The notes under the pieces: generated by a model
Seen by the model: the letters and a program-made list of their open reading frames with translations, nothing else
What the model was told of the DNA's origin: nothing
Database searches by the model: none
NCBI GenBank assembly: GCA_002409145.1
Contig: DHUL01000028.1
Coordinates: 1-54,431, forward strand
DNA length: 54,431 bases
Reading direction: 5' to 3'
From: Bacteroidales bacterium UBA5235
Lineage (GTDB): Bacteria > Bacteroidota > Bacteroidia > Bacteroidales > VadinHA17
Shown: piece by piece, positions 44,088 through 53,876 of the stretch
How the letters are laid out: each line of letters opens with the position of its first letter
Numbering within the stretch: the stretch's first letter is position 1
Translations under genes and position numbers: made by a program

Positions 44088-45244
44088 ACAGAAAACAGCA
44101 GATGGCAATATTTATTACGGTGGTACTCACCGTCTATATCCTTACAAACCTGTACCTCTGGTTTAAGGGCCGGAGAGCTCTTTCAGGCGCCGGAATAACC
44201 ACAGGATTGTACACTGCAATATTCATTGCCCTGGCATCGGCCTTTGTTTTAGGAAAGTTCCTTGAATATTCCTTTACAAGCGTTTTCACTGACATACTGA
44301 ACGTTATCGGCGGATTCTGGATGGCATTCATGCTGTACGGATTCCTTGCATGGGTGGCAGGGGATATTATGATGCTCCTGCTGAAGCCTTTTCACCTGAT
44401 CCCTCCGGATGTCATCCCAAAGCTCAGGCTGTGGCTGTTTGCTGGAATCACCTCAGTAATCCTCCTTCTGATCGTTATCGGATTCATCAATGCTGTAAGT
44501 CCGGTTACGAAAAGGTATACCATCGAGGTCAGCAAAAAGGTAAGCAGTGGATACGAACCAATGCGCATAGTGGCGGTCTCTGATGTACACCTTGGCAGTA
44601 TCATCCGGAAGAGAAGCATGCGCCATCTCTCGGAAATGATAAGCAGTGAAAAACCAGACCTCGTTCTCTTTCTGGGAGACCTTCTTGACGGAAGCATAGG
44701 TCCGGTACTGCGCGGCGACCTGCTCTCATACCTCAGGATACCTGCGCCACGTTTCGGGACCTGGGCCATTACCGGGAACCACGAGTATATGAGTGATCCG
44801 GGCAAATCAGTGCCATATATTGAAAGCAAGGGAATAAAGGTGCTGAAAGACGAAATCATCAGCCTTGAAAACGGCGTTCAGATAATCGGCCGCCTTGACA
44901 GAACAGCCATGCATACACCCGGCAACAGCCGCAAGCCACTGGGGAAACTGCTGGCTGAGGTTGATACGACAGCTCCGGTGATTCTGCTTGACCACCAGCC
45001 TTATGACCTTTCGGCCCTGGCTTCAACACCGGTTGATATGCAGCTCTCAGGACATACCCATAATGGGCAGATATGGCCCCTCAACCTTATCACTGACAGA
45101 ATGTTCGAGCTTAGTCACGGGCACAGAGTGTTCGGAAAGACTCATGTAATAGTCTCATCCGGATTTGGGATATGGGGTCCCCGGATGCGGATAGGAACAA
45201 GGCCGGAAATACTATCTATTACCCTGACAGGAAAATCAGAGTAA
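44078..45244 (+). CDS. Membrane metallophosphoesterase (YkuE/LpxG-like)
   Basis: This 388-aa protein has four N-terminal helices (about 8-28, 40-60, 72-100, 120-142) and a calcineurin-like domain with VAVSDVHLGS (about 165-174), LFLGDLLDGS, ITGNHEYM, ILLDHQPYD and LSGHTHNGQIWP. In relatives this domain cleaves UDP-2,3-diacylglucosamine or membrane-bound diphosphates. Its place after the LpxL-like gene fits lipid A synthesis. The GTG at 44078 overlaps the GT2 stop; the ATG at 44102 is an alternative start. Its 3' end overlaps convergent murF by 9 bases. Confidence 0.85.
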   Translation: MDLNRKQQMAIFITVVLTVYILTNLYLWFKGRRALSGAGITTGLYTAIFIALASAFVLGKFLEYSFTSVFTDILNVIGGFWMAFMLYGFLAWVAGDIMMLLLKPFHLIPPDVIPKLRLWLFAGITSVILLLIVIGFINAVSPVTKRYTIEVSKKVSSGYEPMRIVAVSDVHLGSIIRKRSMRHLSEMISSEKPDLVLFLGDLLDGSIGPVLRGDLLSYLRIPAPRFGTWAITGNHEYMSDPGKSVPYIESKGIKVLKDEIISLENGVQIIGRLDRTAMHTPGNSRKPLGKLLAEVDTTAPVILLDHQPYDLSALASTPVDMQLSGHTHNGQIWPLNLITDRMFELSHGHRVFGKTHVIVSSGFGIWGPRMRIGTRPEILSITLTGKSE

Positions 45245-46528
45245 GGGGAAGACTTTTTCAAGCATCATACCCCTTGAACCTTTAACAAGTATGGTATACC
45301 CTTCGGGGCTCTCTGTCCTTAGCCATTCGGCAGCAGCATCTGATGAACCGAAGAGCATGGCCTTGAAATCAGTTGCCGCCTCCCGGAAGCAGGGTCCTAT
45401 GAGAACTGCTTTTATATCACCAATATTCCTCAGCTGCCTGATGACTGCAGCATGCCCGTGAGCGCTCTCACTGCCCAGTTCCAGCATATCACCCAGGATA
45501 ACCATCTTCTTTTCTGTTTTCAACGCAGCAAAGGAGGCTATTGCCTTTTCCATGCTTGACGGATTGGCATTGTAGGCATCACGTATAACGGTATTCCTCC
45601 CTGTCTCCGTCACCTGCGACCGGTTATTCGAGGGCTTGTATGATGAGACAGCGTCAATTATTTCGGGTACCGGAACACCAAAGAGCAATCCGATAGCCAT
45701 TGCAGCCTTCACATTATCAATATTATATGATCCAAAGAGCCCGGTTTCAAAATAATGCTCATGGCCGTCGATCACTGCTCTTACCTTCAGCAGCATCAAG
45801 TCATCTCCGGCAGGAGAGGTACTGAGAGTGTGCCCTCCTGGTGCCGAGTAGGGCACGGCTTTGATCATTCCTGATGCCAGCTCACATAAAATGGGATTTT
45901 CATCATTGTATATGGCGGTCCCGTTATTCTCACGGAGTGACTGGTAGAGCTCTGACTTAGCCTTCCTGACATTCTCAAAGGAGCCGAAACCCTCTATATG
46001 TGCCGTGCCGATATTTGTGATGATACCATGCGTTGGTATGGATGTTCCACAGAGAGCGGTTATCTCCCCCATGTGGTTGGCACCCATCTCCACCACCAGG
46101 AAAGCTGCATCATCCGGTGCACTGAGCAGCGTCAGCGGAACCCCTATGTGGTTGTTGAAATTGCCCGGAGTGCTGTGTACCCTGCCCTGTCTTGAAAGAA
46201 CTGCTGTCAGCAGTTCCTTGGTGGTTGTCTTCCCGTTGGTACCCGTTATAGCGATGACAGGTATATGAAGCCTCTTCCGGTGACAGGCCGCAAGGGCTGA
46301 CATGGTCTCAAGAACATCATCCACAACAATTATTCTTTCTCCGCAGAGCGAGTGATCATCCACTATGGCAGCCAGTGCTCCGGCCTCCAGGGCAGCGGTG
46401 GCATGCCTGTTCCCGTCATGAGTCGGCCCCTTCAGTGCAAAGAAGATCTCACCTTTATTTACTGCTCTCGAATCTGTCGTTACCCCGGCAGAATTGCGGA
46501 ACAAACCATACAACCTTTCAATCTCCAT
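45236..46528 (-). CDS. murF: UDP-N-acetylmuramoyl-tripeptide--D-alanyl-D-alanine ligase
   Basis: This 430-aa Mur ligase adds D-Ala-D-Ala to UDP-MurNAc-tripeptide in the cytoplasm. It shows the N-terminal substrate domain with TTDSRAVNKGEIFFALKG (about 17-34), the P-loop ITGTNGKTTTKELL (about 94-107), VVEMGANHMGEI, the invariant YNANPSSMEKAI segment (about 318-329) and LGDMLELG. It lies downstream of gldJ past a terminator, and its 3' end overlaps the rightward metallophosphoesterase gene by 9 bases. Confidence 0.95.
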   Translation of the reverse strand: MEIERLYGLFRNSAGVTTDSRAVNKGEIFFALKGPTHDGNRHATAALEAGALAAIVDDHSLCGERIIVVDDVLETMSALAACHRKRLHIPVIAITGTNGKTTTKELLTAVLSRQGRVHSTPGNFNNHIGVPLTLLSAPDDAAFLVVEMGANHMGEITALCGTSIPTHGIITNIGTAHIEGFGSFENVRKAKSELYQSLRENNGTAIYNDENPILCELASGMIKAVPYSAPGGHTLSTSPAGDDLMLLKVRAVIDGHEHYFETGLFGSYNIDNVKAAMAIGLLFGVPVPEIIDAVSSYKPSNNRSQVTETGRNTVIRDAYNANPSSMEKAIASFAALKTEKKMVILGDMLELGSESAHGHAAVIRQLRNIGDIKAVLIGPCFREAATDFKAMLFGSSDAAAEWLRTESPEGYTILVKGSRGMMLEKVFPLL

Positions 46529-46539
46529 AGCATTCCAAA

Positions 46540-46575
46540 AAGAAGCCTCATTACTTTGGATAATGAGGCCTTATT
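46540..46575 (-). terminator. Terminator after gldJ
   Basis: On the minus strand GCCTCATTA pairs with TAATGAGGC across a 7-base loop and is followed by TTCTTTTT. It starts about 25 bases after the gldJ stop and ends just before murF. Confidence 0.75.
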
Positions 46576-46595
46576 CTTACATGTATATAATTAAA

Positions 46596-48083
46596 TTATA
46601 GTCCCGAGGGGCTTCCTACCCTGATCATTGCACACCTGAAACCAAGGTCATCACGTGATGCTTCCTGGTCAAGATAGCGGCGGGTTGAGGGATTCAGCCA
46701 GTAGGCCCTGTCCTTCCATGATCCGCCCTTGAAAACTCTTGCCCTGTCGTTTATGAGTGTAACATAGTCATTGTCAACCTCATTCTGTGAATACATTCTT
46801 TCAGTCTGCGGCAGGTCAGCATTTCCTGACCATTCAAGGCTTGAGGAGATGCTTGAGATGACGTCACCGTCGAGGTAGTTCCTGTAGTCTGATTTCTGGT
46901 AGTTGTACCTGTTTGCTACATCCTCCGGCTTGACGGTGTCAATCTGGAGTCTTCCCAGCCTGTCCTTCTCAACCACCTGGCCGTTGGCATCACGCCTCAG
47001 ATCGGTGAATACGTTGCCCCTGAAGGGATTGAACATGTCAACATCCTCTGAGGAGAGAGGACGGTACACATCCATCACCCATTCGTTTACGTTTCCTGCC
47101 ATGCAGTAGAGGCCATAGTCATTTGGCCAGTAAGACCTGACGTCGACAGTGATGCTTCCTGCGTCGTTAAGGTTTCCTGCTACGCCCATCATGTCACCAC
47201 GTCCGCGGACGAAATTGGCCATGAATTCACCCCTGTACTTGGGAGCTGCGTTACGGACGTTGTGACCGTCCCACGGGTAGATGGCCCTTTCATATATTCT
47301 TTCCTCGAATGTATTGCCCCTGAGGCCGTAAGCTGCAAATTCCCACTCAGCCTCCGTCGGCAGTCTGTAGCGAGGCAGAAGGATGCCATCCTCCTGGCGG
47401 ACACGCGGATGAAGCTCATCCACTCTCTGGCCGGGCACTCCTTCATACTGGCCTGCAAGATAGGCTTCGGTATTGAAGTTGTTGGCACCTGACTGCTCCA
47501 CGTTGGCATCCTGCCACTTGTTGTCAAGCAATATCTGCTCGTTGACCCTGTCAGTACGCCATACACAATAGTCATTGGCCTGCAGCCAGCTGACACCCAC
47601 AACCGGATAATTATTGAATGAAGGGTGACGGAAATAGTATTGCACGTAGGGTTCATTAAGTCCGAGCGGGCTTCTCCAGACGAGAGTGTCAGGGAGAGCA
47701 CGGCGGTGAACCTCCGGATAATCGCTGTATACCCTCCTCAGCCAGTAGAGATACTCACGGTAGTCGAGGTTGGTGATTTCTGTCTCATCCATGTAAAAAG
47801 AGGAGACAGTGACCCGGCGGGGTGAGTTGTTCCAGTCAAACATCACATCCTGATCAACCCGTCCCATGGTAAAAGTACCGCCTTCAATCAACACAAGGTT
47901 CGGACCGGTAACCTGTTCCGAAGCCTCTCCAATCGGGTAGCCAAGATCATTGACATCACTCGACTTGGGATCCCTGTAGCTCCAGCCAGTAGTCGGAGAC
48001 ACATTATCCTGCTTCGCTCCCTTGCAGGAAAAGAGGAAGAGAGCAACAACTACAAAAACCGGTAAAGCTCTGAGTTTATACAT
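46596..48083 (-). CDS. gldJ: Gliding/T9SS lipoprotein GldJ (formylglycine-generating-enzyme fold)
   Basis: This 495-aa lipoprotein (lipobox LFSC, Cys20) has a sulfatase-modifying-factor (FGE-like) fold: LVLIEGGTFTMG (about 63-74), FYMDETEITNLDYREYL (about 98-114), YPVVGVSWLQANDYCVWR (about 157-174), YRLPTEAEWEFAAYG (about 245-259), GLYCMAGNVNEWVMD and FKGGSWKDRAYWL near the end. GldJ/GldK proteins are T9SS lipoproteins. The neighbourhood (porP-like, porU, porV) is the one seen for gldJ in Flavobacterium, so GldJ is preferred to GldK/PorK. It is needed for stability of the secretion machinery in gliding species. Confidence 0.88.
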   Translation of the reverse strand: MYKLRALPVFVVVALFLFSCKGAKQDNVSPTTGWSYRDPKSSDVNDLGYPIGEASEQVTGPNLVLIEGGTFTMGRVDQDVMFDWNNSPRRVTVSSFYMDETEITNLDYREYLYWLRRVYSDYPEVHRRALPDTLVWRSPLGLNEPYVQYYFRHPSFNNYPVVGVSWLQANDYCVWRTDRVNEQILLDNKWQDANVEQSGANNFNTEAYLAGQYEGVPGQRVDELHPRVRQEDGILLPRYRLPTEAEWEFAAYGLRGNTFEERIYERAIYPWDGHNVRNAAPKYRGEFMANFVRGRGDMMGVAGNLNDAGSITVDVRSYWPNDYGLYCMAGNVNEWVMDVYRPLSSEDVDMFNPFRGNVFTDLRRDANGQVVEKDRLGRLQIDTVKPEDVANRYNYQKSDYRNYLDGDVISSISSSLEWSGNADLPQTERMYSQNEVDNDYVTLINDRARVFKGGSWKDRAYWLNPSTRRYLDQEASRDDLGFRCAMIRVGSPSGL

Positions 48084-48156
48084 AGCAATATAAGGTTTAC
48101 TTGATTACGTTAAATTTAAAAATTGCATTCATTTATAAAACTCTGCACCAAAATAA

Positions 48157-49122
48157 CTACAAAAGGGGCAACTTTATTATGTGCGCAGCTCTACTTTTTT
48201 CAACTTTTCCGAAACTAAACATTGCCCCGGCTTTTATCATGGCCGTTCCCCCCAGGGTAGTACCGCCTCCGGCAATGATATAACTATATGATAAATTAAC
48301 CTTTACAGTCATTGCGTCCCAGCCGGCGGAAGCACCCAGAGCCGTAAATCCGTTCGTGACGTGCCATAGTGACAGACCGCCTGCAAGACCCTTCCAGGAG
48401 GCTTCGCTCCCTAAATAAATTCGCGCTTCACCACCCTGGATGAGGAGAGCTGCTGACGGCAGGAGGGAAAGATCCTTTCCTCCCGGTGTCAGTGAAATGC
48501 CCCCGGTTAACGTAATCAGCCGGTTCACCCGGTTATATTCAAGGGCATCATCGCTGAGCGACGGTCTGGTCAGATGTATGATCGATGCACCGGCGAACCA
48601 GTCCCCTGACGAGACACTAAAGCCTGTACCCATGTCGAACCGGGTTAAGGGGGCAGGGGGTATATATTCAGTCCCTCCGCCAGTGTTCCCCCTGAAGGGA
48701 TCGATGTCTCCCGGAAGAATTACTGATCCGCTCCTGATGCCCCGGGTGATCACAGCGGCTGTCAGTCCGGCCGTAACGAAGAGCCTGCGTCCGGCACGGA
48801 AGTGGAACGAATAGTAAGCCCCGCCCCGGAGATCATTCATGATTTCACCCAGTATATCATCAGAGACCCATGCACCGGCTCCTCCCCGGAGGGAACTGAA
48901 ATATCCGTCATATGAAGCGTAAACAGACTTCAGCCCTAAACCGTTTCCCGGAAGAAATGTAAATGCAGAAATCTTGACTGAGGAGGCGCCCTCAACCCCT
49001 GCAAATGCCGGATTATACATGACCTGCATGCCGGAAACAGACCCATACCAGGTGTCCTGGCCACTGAGAGTCACCGTGCAGAAGAGAAGCGCTGCTGCAA
49101 GAGTCCTGTATCTGAGCTTCAT
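48157..49122 (-). CDS. PorP/SprF family T9SS outer-membrane protein
   Basis: This 321-aa protein has a signal peptide (about 1-20, ending LSGQ) and the PorP/SprF beginning GSVSGMQVMYNPAFAG, VKISAFTFLP and the SYSYIIAGGGTTLGG and MIKAGAMFSF strands at the C terminus of a beta-barrel. Such proteins are T9SS components that pair with individual secreted proteins. It is divergent from porU across a shared promoter region, and 73 bases upstream of gldJ. Confidence 0.82.
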   Translation of the reverse strand: MKLRYRTLAAALLFCTVTLSGQDTWYGSVSGMQVMYNPAFAGVEGASSVKISAFTFLPGNGLGLKSVYASYDGYFSSLRGGAGAWVSDDILGEIMNDLRGGAYYSFHFRAGRRLFVTAGLTAAVITRGIRSGSVILPGDIDPFRGNTGGGTEYIPPAPLTRFDMGTGFSVSSGDWFAGASIIHLTRPSLSDDALEYNRVNRLITLTGGISLTPGGKDLSLLPSAALLIQGGEARIYLGSEASWKGLAGGLSLWHVTNGFTALGASAGWDAMTVKVNLSYSYIIAGGGTTLGGTAMIKAGAMFSFGKVEKSRAAHIIKLPLL

Positions 49123-49192
49123 GGTTATGTTTCAGAATTATCAACGCTGCCGGATATCCATTATTTTGTTCCCGGCAGTATCAATACAGGAG

Positions 49193-49200
49193 CAAAGATA
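49193..49200 (-). promoter_or_regulatory. -7 element of the PorP/SprF-like gene
   Basis: Minus-strand TATCTTTG; together with the rightward TATCTTTG at 49212-49219 it forms a 9-base inverted repeat (GCAAAGATA-N11-TATCTTTGC). Confidence 0.55.
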
Positions 49201-49211
49201 AGTGACTTGAC

Positions 49212-49219
49212 TATCTTTG
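49212..49219 (+). promoter_or_regulatory. -7 element of porU
   Basis: TATCTTTG lies only 2 bases before the first of four consecutive ATG codons (49222-49233), so transcription starting near 49226 would give a leaderless or near-leaderless mRNA. Confidence 0.5.
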
Positions 49220-49221
49220 CC

Positions 49222-52200
49222 ATGATGATGATGAAATGTGTTGCCATCGGTCTTCTGGTTATGGCGTCCGTACAGAACGCTGCCCCGCAGGATTATGCGG
49301 CTTCATCAGTGCTTGGAAGCGGACGGTGGGTAAAGATTGCCGTGACCGAAGAGGGGATCTACAGGCTCGATTATTCCCGCCTGAAGGAGCTGGGTCTCAC
49401 CGATCCGGCTTCAGCGGTTCTTTACGGCAACAACACAGGTCAGCTCTCATTCATGAACGATGGCACTGCCCCGGATGACCTGAAAAAAATTGCTTTCAGA
49501 GCAGAAAAGGGAATCGACGGAGTTTTTAATGAAGGCGACTTTCTGCTCTTTTATGCAGAAGGCACTCACCGGTGGGTAACTGAACCCGGCTCAGACGGTT
49601 ACCGGTTCGTAAGGCATCACTATTCTGATACTGCATGGTATTTCATTACCTCACAGCCGGGAGGTGCCCTGGCGATACAGACAGAGACGCCACCCGCAGC
49701 ATCACCGGCATACCTTTCCTCATCAACTGACCTGTACGTAAGACACGAACGCGAGGATATAAACCTGATAAGGTCAGGAAGGGAGTGGTACCAGCAGGTG
49801 GTGCCAGGTATCCAGAACAGCATCGGACAGGGATTAACAGACATAATTACCGGCGGAAGAATACATTACACCATCAGGGTCGCTGCAAGGTCCGACGCCG
49901 AAACCTCCTTCATCCTCAGACAGGGAAGTGAAACCATCAGAACCATTACTGTTCCGGCTGTGACAATGACCGATATCAATGGAGTTTATGCAGCCACCGT
50001 AACTGTTGCTGATTCAATCCTCTCCTCCTCCGGATCGCCGGAATTCAGTCTCACATTCTCCTCAGGGGGCAATATGGCCGCCACCGGTTATATAGATTAT
50101 GCTGACTTCAATGCAAGGGCTCCGCTGGTCTGGCGCAATAAAAATCTGTTCATAAGTGACAGCAGGTCTGCAGGCACATCAACAGTCACACGGTTCACCG
50201 TGGAGGGTTCACCATCACTGAACATCTGGGACATCACCAATCCCTTTGCCCCGCTGGCGATACAGACTACCGCTTCTTCCGGAAACACGGTCTTTATGGC
50301 ATCAACTGACAGCCTCAGAAGATTCGTTGCATTCAGCATGGCACAGGTTAAACAGCCTGTCAGAAGTGTTCAGGTGCCCACCCAGAACCTGCATGCCATG
50401 ATGCCTGCCGAAATGATCATCGTCACTCACCCGCTCTTCATGGCATATGCCGAAAAACTTGCAGCCCTGCATCTTGCGGATGATGGGATAACATCATTGA
50501 TCGTAACCCCAGAGCAGGTCTGCAATGAGTTTTCAGGAGGAGTGCCGGATGCGGTTGCAATAAGAAACTTCATCAGGATGATAAGGGACAGAGGTATGCA
50601 GTCCGGTCCGCGACTAAGGTATCTGCTGCTCTTCGGAGACGGCTCGTACGAGAATAAGACCCCGCCTCCCGGTAACAGCTCCTTCATCCCTACATGGCAG
50701 TCAGTCAACTCCACAACCGGTGTACTCTCCTTCACCTCTGACGATTTCTACGGCCTGCTTGATGAGGGCGAGGGCGAAGCTGACGGATTCCTTGATATAG
50801 GCATCGGCAGGCTGCCGGCTTATGATACCGCATCTGCCGGTATTATGGTAAGAAAAATCATATCCTACCTTCAGGGATCAAATCAGGGCTCATGGCGCAA
50901 TACTCTCTGCCTGGTTGCCGATGACGAGGATTCCAATCTGCACATGTTTGATGCTGAAGGCCTTGCTGAAGCTGCCGCCACTGCGGCCCCTCCCCTGACG
51001 ATTGAGAAGATATATCTTGACGCCTACCGCCAGATAACATCTGTTACCGGCGATTCCTATCCTGATGCTTCGAGGGCGGTTGACGACAGGATGGCGGCAG
51101 GAACCCTGATAATGAATTATGTTGGTCATGGAAACGAATCAGGCCTTGCACATGAGAGGGTGATAAGAACCGGAAATATCAACTCCTGGAAGAACAGTTC
51201 CAGGCTGCCTCTGTTCATCACCGCCACATGTGAGTTCTCCAGGTTTGATGATGTGGAGATAAACAGGACCTCCTCCTCAATAACGGCAAGAAACTCGGCC
51301 GGTGAGATGGTGCTTCTCAACCCTGACGGCGGAGGCATTGCCCTGATGAGCACCACCAGGGTTGTTTACTCAGCCCCGAACTACACTCTGAACCGTGCCA
51401 TCTATGACTATGCTTTCAGAACTGATGCTGAAGGCCGTTCGATGAAACTTGGTGATATTATCCGGCAGGCTAAGGTCAGCTCCGGAACAGGGATGAACAA
51501 ACGGAATTTCCTGCTGTTGGGTGACCCTGCCCTCAGGCTGGCATGGCCTTCGACAGGTGAAGTGGTCACCGATAGTATCAACGGGATCCATGTCTCAATA
51601 CCTTCTGACACTCTGAAGGCGCTTTCACTGGTGACAATCAGCGGTCACCTCGAAGATCCCGGAGGAAACCTGATGACCGGATTCAACGGTACCTTGGAGC
51701 CTGCGGTATTTGACAAGCCCGGGCACATCAGCACCCTTGCCAATGATGGCGGCTCACCAATGACCTTCCCGGTGGATGGCAATGTGCTCTTCCGGGGTAA
51801 AACCACTGTCACCGGCGGCCGTTTCAGATTCTCATTCATCGTACCCCTCGATATTAACTACAGCTATGGCAGCGGAGTCGTGAAATACTATGCATATGAC
51901 GGCACCACAGACCTCAACGGAAGCTTCACGGGAATTACTGTGGGAGGATTCTCTGATGCGGTATCCGATGACAGTGAAGGACCACAAATAAGGCTTTTCA
52001 TGAATGACACCCTGTTCAATGACGGCGGGGTGACTGACACTTCGCCGGTATTGTTAGCACTCCTCAGTGACAGGTCAGGAATTAATGCCACAGGGACAGG
52101 AATAGGTCATGACATAATAGCATGGCTTGATGATGACATCTCAGGGGCAGTGGTGCTGAACAGCCTTTTCAGGACAGATATCGGCAGCCATATCTCAGGT

Positions 52201-52629
52201 TCTCTGGCCTATCCTCTGCTGGTTACCGGAGAAGGAAAACACACGATCTCACTGAGGGCCTGGGATAACCTCAACAATCCCACTGTGGCAACGCTAAAGT
52301 TTGTGGTGGAAACCAACGGCACCTTCAGGCTCTCGGACCTGCTCGCTTTTCCAAACCCGGTTACTGACGGCACAAAATTTACTGCCGGCCATAACCGACC
52401 GGGTACCGAGATTGATATTACCATTACAATTTTCAGTTCTGACGGACGTATCGTAAAAGTGCTGAGAGATAACAGCCTGAGTGACGGATATGCCCTTCCT
52501 GACATCCCATGGGACGGCCATGACGAAAACGGCGGAAGGGTGGCAAGAGGACTCTATCTGTGGCGCATAGAAGCAGTTACCTCTGATGGTGATAAAACAT
52601 CAGCCACAGGCCGTTTCATCATTTTGTAA
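49222..52629 (+). CDS. porU: T9SS sortase PorU (peptidase family C25)
   Basis: This 1135-aa exported protein removes the C-terminal secretion signals of T9SS cargo and attaches A-LPS at the cell surface. The C25 catalytic residues are His636 (NYVGHGNESG) and Cys670 (ITATCEFSRFDD). The N-terminal part is beta-rich, and the C terminus (about 1025-1135) is itself a T9SS-type domain starting near LLAFPNPVTDGTKF and ending WRIEAVTSDGD-SATGRFIIL (with a break). The start is ambiguous: an in-frame TTG at 49207 precedes a -7 element, and ATG codons at 49222, 49225, 49228 and 49231 follow. I prefer one of the ATGs, as MKCVAIGLLVMAS gives a normal signal peptide. porV follows 63 bases later. Confidence 0.93.
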   Translation: MMMMKCVAIGLLVMASVQNAAPQDYAASSVLGSGRWVKIAVTEEGIYRLDYSRLKELGLTDPASAVLYGNNTGQLSFMNDGTAPDDLKKIAFRAEKGIDGVFNEGDFLLFYAEGTHRWVTEPGSDGYRFVRHHYSDTAWYFITSQPGGALAIQTETPPAASPAYLSSSTDLYVRHEREDINLIRSGREWYQQVVPGIQNSIGQGLTDIITGGRIHYTIRVAARSDAETSFILRQGSETIRTITVPAVTMTDINGVYAATVTVADSILSSSGSPEFSLTFSSGGNMAATGYIDYADFNARAPLVWRNKNLFISDSRSAGTSTVTRFTVEGSPSLNIWDITNPFAPLAIQTTASSGNTVFMASTDSLRRFVAFSMAQVKQPVRSVQVPTQNLHAMMPAEMIIVTHPLFMAYAEKLAALHLADDGITSLIVTPEQVCNEFSGGVPDAVAIRNFIRMIRDRGMQSGPRLRYLLLFGDGSYENKTPPPGNSSFIPTWQSVNSTTGVLSFTSDDFYGLLDEGEGEADGFLDIGIGRLPAYDTASAGIMVRKIISYLQGSNQGSWRNTLCLVADDEDSNLHMFDAEGLAEAAATAAPPLTIEKIYLDAYRQITSVTGDSYPDASRAVDDRMAAGTLIMNYVGHGNESGLAHERVIRTGNINSWKNSSRLPLFITATCEFSRFDDVEINRTSSSITARNSAGEMVLLNPDGGGIALMSTTRVVYSAPNYTLNRAIYDYAFRTDAEGRSMKLGDIIRQAKVSSGTGMNKRNFLLLGDPALRLAWPSTGEVVTDSINGIHVSIPSDTLKALSLVTISGHLEDPGGNLMTGFNGTLEPAVFDKPGHISTLANDGGSPMTFPVDGNVLFRGKTTVTGGRFRFSFIVPLDINYSYGSGVVKYYAYDGTTDLNGSFTGITVGGFSDAVSDDSEGPQIRLFMNDTLFNDGGVTDTSPVLLALLSDRSGINATGTGIGHDIIAWLDDDISGAVVLNSLFRTDIGSHISGSLAYPLLVTGEGKHTISLRAWDNLNNPTVATLKFVVETNGTFRLSDLLAFPNPVTDGTKFTAGHNRPGTEIDITITIFSSDGRIVKVLRDNSLSDGYALPDIPWDGHDENGGRVARGLYLWRIEAVTSDGDKTSATGRFIIL

Positions 52630-52661
52630 AACAACACAATAAGTAGCCTTTTTTTTTGTTT

Positions 52662-52669
52662 TATATTTG
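52662..52669 (+). promoter_or_regulatory. -7 element of porV
   Basis: TATATTTG matches TAnnTTTG. The predicted start near 52676 lies 17 bases before the ATG at 52693, so porV can be transcribed apart from porU. Confidence 0.5.
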
Positions 52670-52692
52670 CACAAATTCACAAATTTCGAACA

Positions 52693-53868
52693 ATGACAAA
52701 TATGAAAAACAAGGCGCTGACGTTAGGTATTATACTTCTCTTTTCAATTTTTGTTTCACCGGTAATGGCACAGGATGATATCACTTTTAATCCTATACAG
52801 ACTGCTGTCCCGTTCCTGACAATTGCTCCCGACTCTCGTGCGGGGGCGCTTGGTGATGCAGGCGTAGCAACCTCACCGGACCTTTTCAGCATGCATTGGA
52901 ACCCGGCCAAATTTGCCTTTATCGACGGAAACGGCGGTTTCGGTATCTCCTATTCCCCCTGGCTGAGAGCACTTATTCCCGATATCAACCTTTCATATCT
53001 TACCGGTTATTACAGGATAGACAGCAGACAGGTTGTTGCCGGAAGTCTTATGTATTCATCTCTGGGGAAAATTGAATTCACGGATGAGTCCGGCCAGCCT
53101 ATTATGACCCTGCAAAATGCAAATGAGTTTTCAATCGATGCAGCCTATTCAAGACTGTTTTCTGAACACTGGTCAGGGGGTGTAGCAATGAGATTCATCT
53201 ACTCAAACCTCACGGGCGGAACGCTGGTGGGTACTACAGAGACCAAGCCGGGATTAGCATTTGCAGCTGATGCATCTGCTTACTATACAAATAAACTAAA
53301 ACTGGGAAGCCGCGATGGAAATATCTCAGCTGGTATCAATTTTTCAAACATCGGATCCAAGATGAGCTACACGACTGATGTTGACCCTGACTTCATCCCG
53401 ATGAACATGCGACTGGGGACAACTTTCAGTATTAACCTCGACAAGTATAATTCAATCGGCTTCTCCCTCGACGTCAATAAGCTCCTTGTCCCAACCCCAC
53501 CTGTTTATGATGAGGATTTAAATATTATTGACGGCAAGAACCCGAATGTATCGGTTCCGGTGGCAATATTCCAGTCTTTCTATGATGCCCCAGGCGGTTT
53601 CAGCGAGGAGATGAAGGAGTTTACCCAGTCTGTTGGCATTGAATACTGGTATAACCAGCAGTTTGCGCTTCGTACTGGCTACTACAATGAAGCCAATATG
53701 AAGGGAAACAGGAAGTATTTTACCGTTGGAGCAGGATTCAGGCTGAACATCTTATCACTTGATTTCTCCTACCTTGTTCCCGTGACCCAGAACAATCCGC
53801 TGGCACGTACACTGAGATTCTCCCTGGGATTCGAGTTTGACTCCCTCCGCAATCTCAGCCAGAAGTAA
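52693..53868 (+). CDS. porV: T9SS outer-membrane shuttle protein PorV (LptO)
   Basis: This 391-aa FadL-like beta-barrel has a signal peptide (about 1-27, ending VMAQ) and the PorV beginning FLTIAPDSRAGALGDAGVA (about 48-66) with MHWNPAKFAF (about 73-82). The C terminus has the FSLGFEF strand. PorV moves T9SS cargo from the translocon to the PorU attachment complex. It is the right partner downstream of porU, as in other Bacteroidota. It ends 8 bases before ispF. Confidence 0.95.
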   Translation: MTNMKNKALTLGIILLFSIFVSPVMAQDDITFNPIQTAVPFLTIAPDSRAGALGDAGVATSPDLFSMHWNPAKFAFIDGNGGFGISYSPWLRALIPDINLSYLTGYYRIDSRQVVAGSLMYSSLGKIEFTDESGQPIMTLQNANEFSIDAAYSRLFSEHWSGGVAMRFIYSNLTGGTLVGTTETKPGLAFAADASAYYTNKLKLGSRDGNISAGINFSNIGSKMSYTTDVDPDFIPMNMRLGTTFSINLDKYNSIGFSLDVNKLLVPTPPVYDEDLNIIDGKNPNVSVPVAIFQSFYDAPGGFSEEMKEFTQSVGIEYWYNQQFALRTGYYNEANMKGNRKYFTVGAGFRLNILSLDFSYLVPVTQNNPLARTLRFSLGFEFDSLRNLSQK

Positions 53869-53876
53869 ACCATACT

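Noticed and set aside
49207..49209. TTG start for porU
   Set aside because: It lies upstream of and inside the predicted -7 element, and the ATG cluster downstream gives a normal signal peptide.
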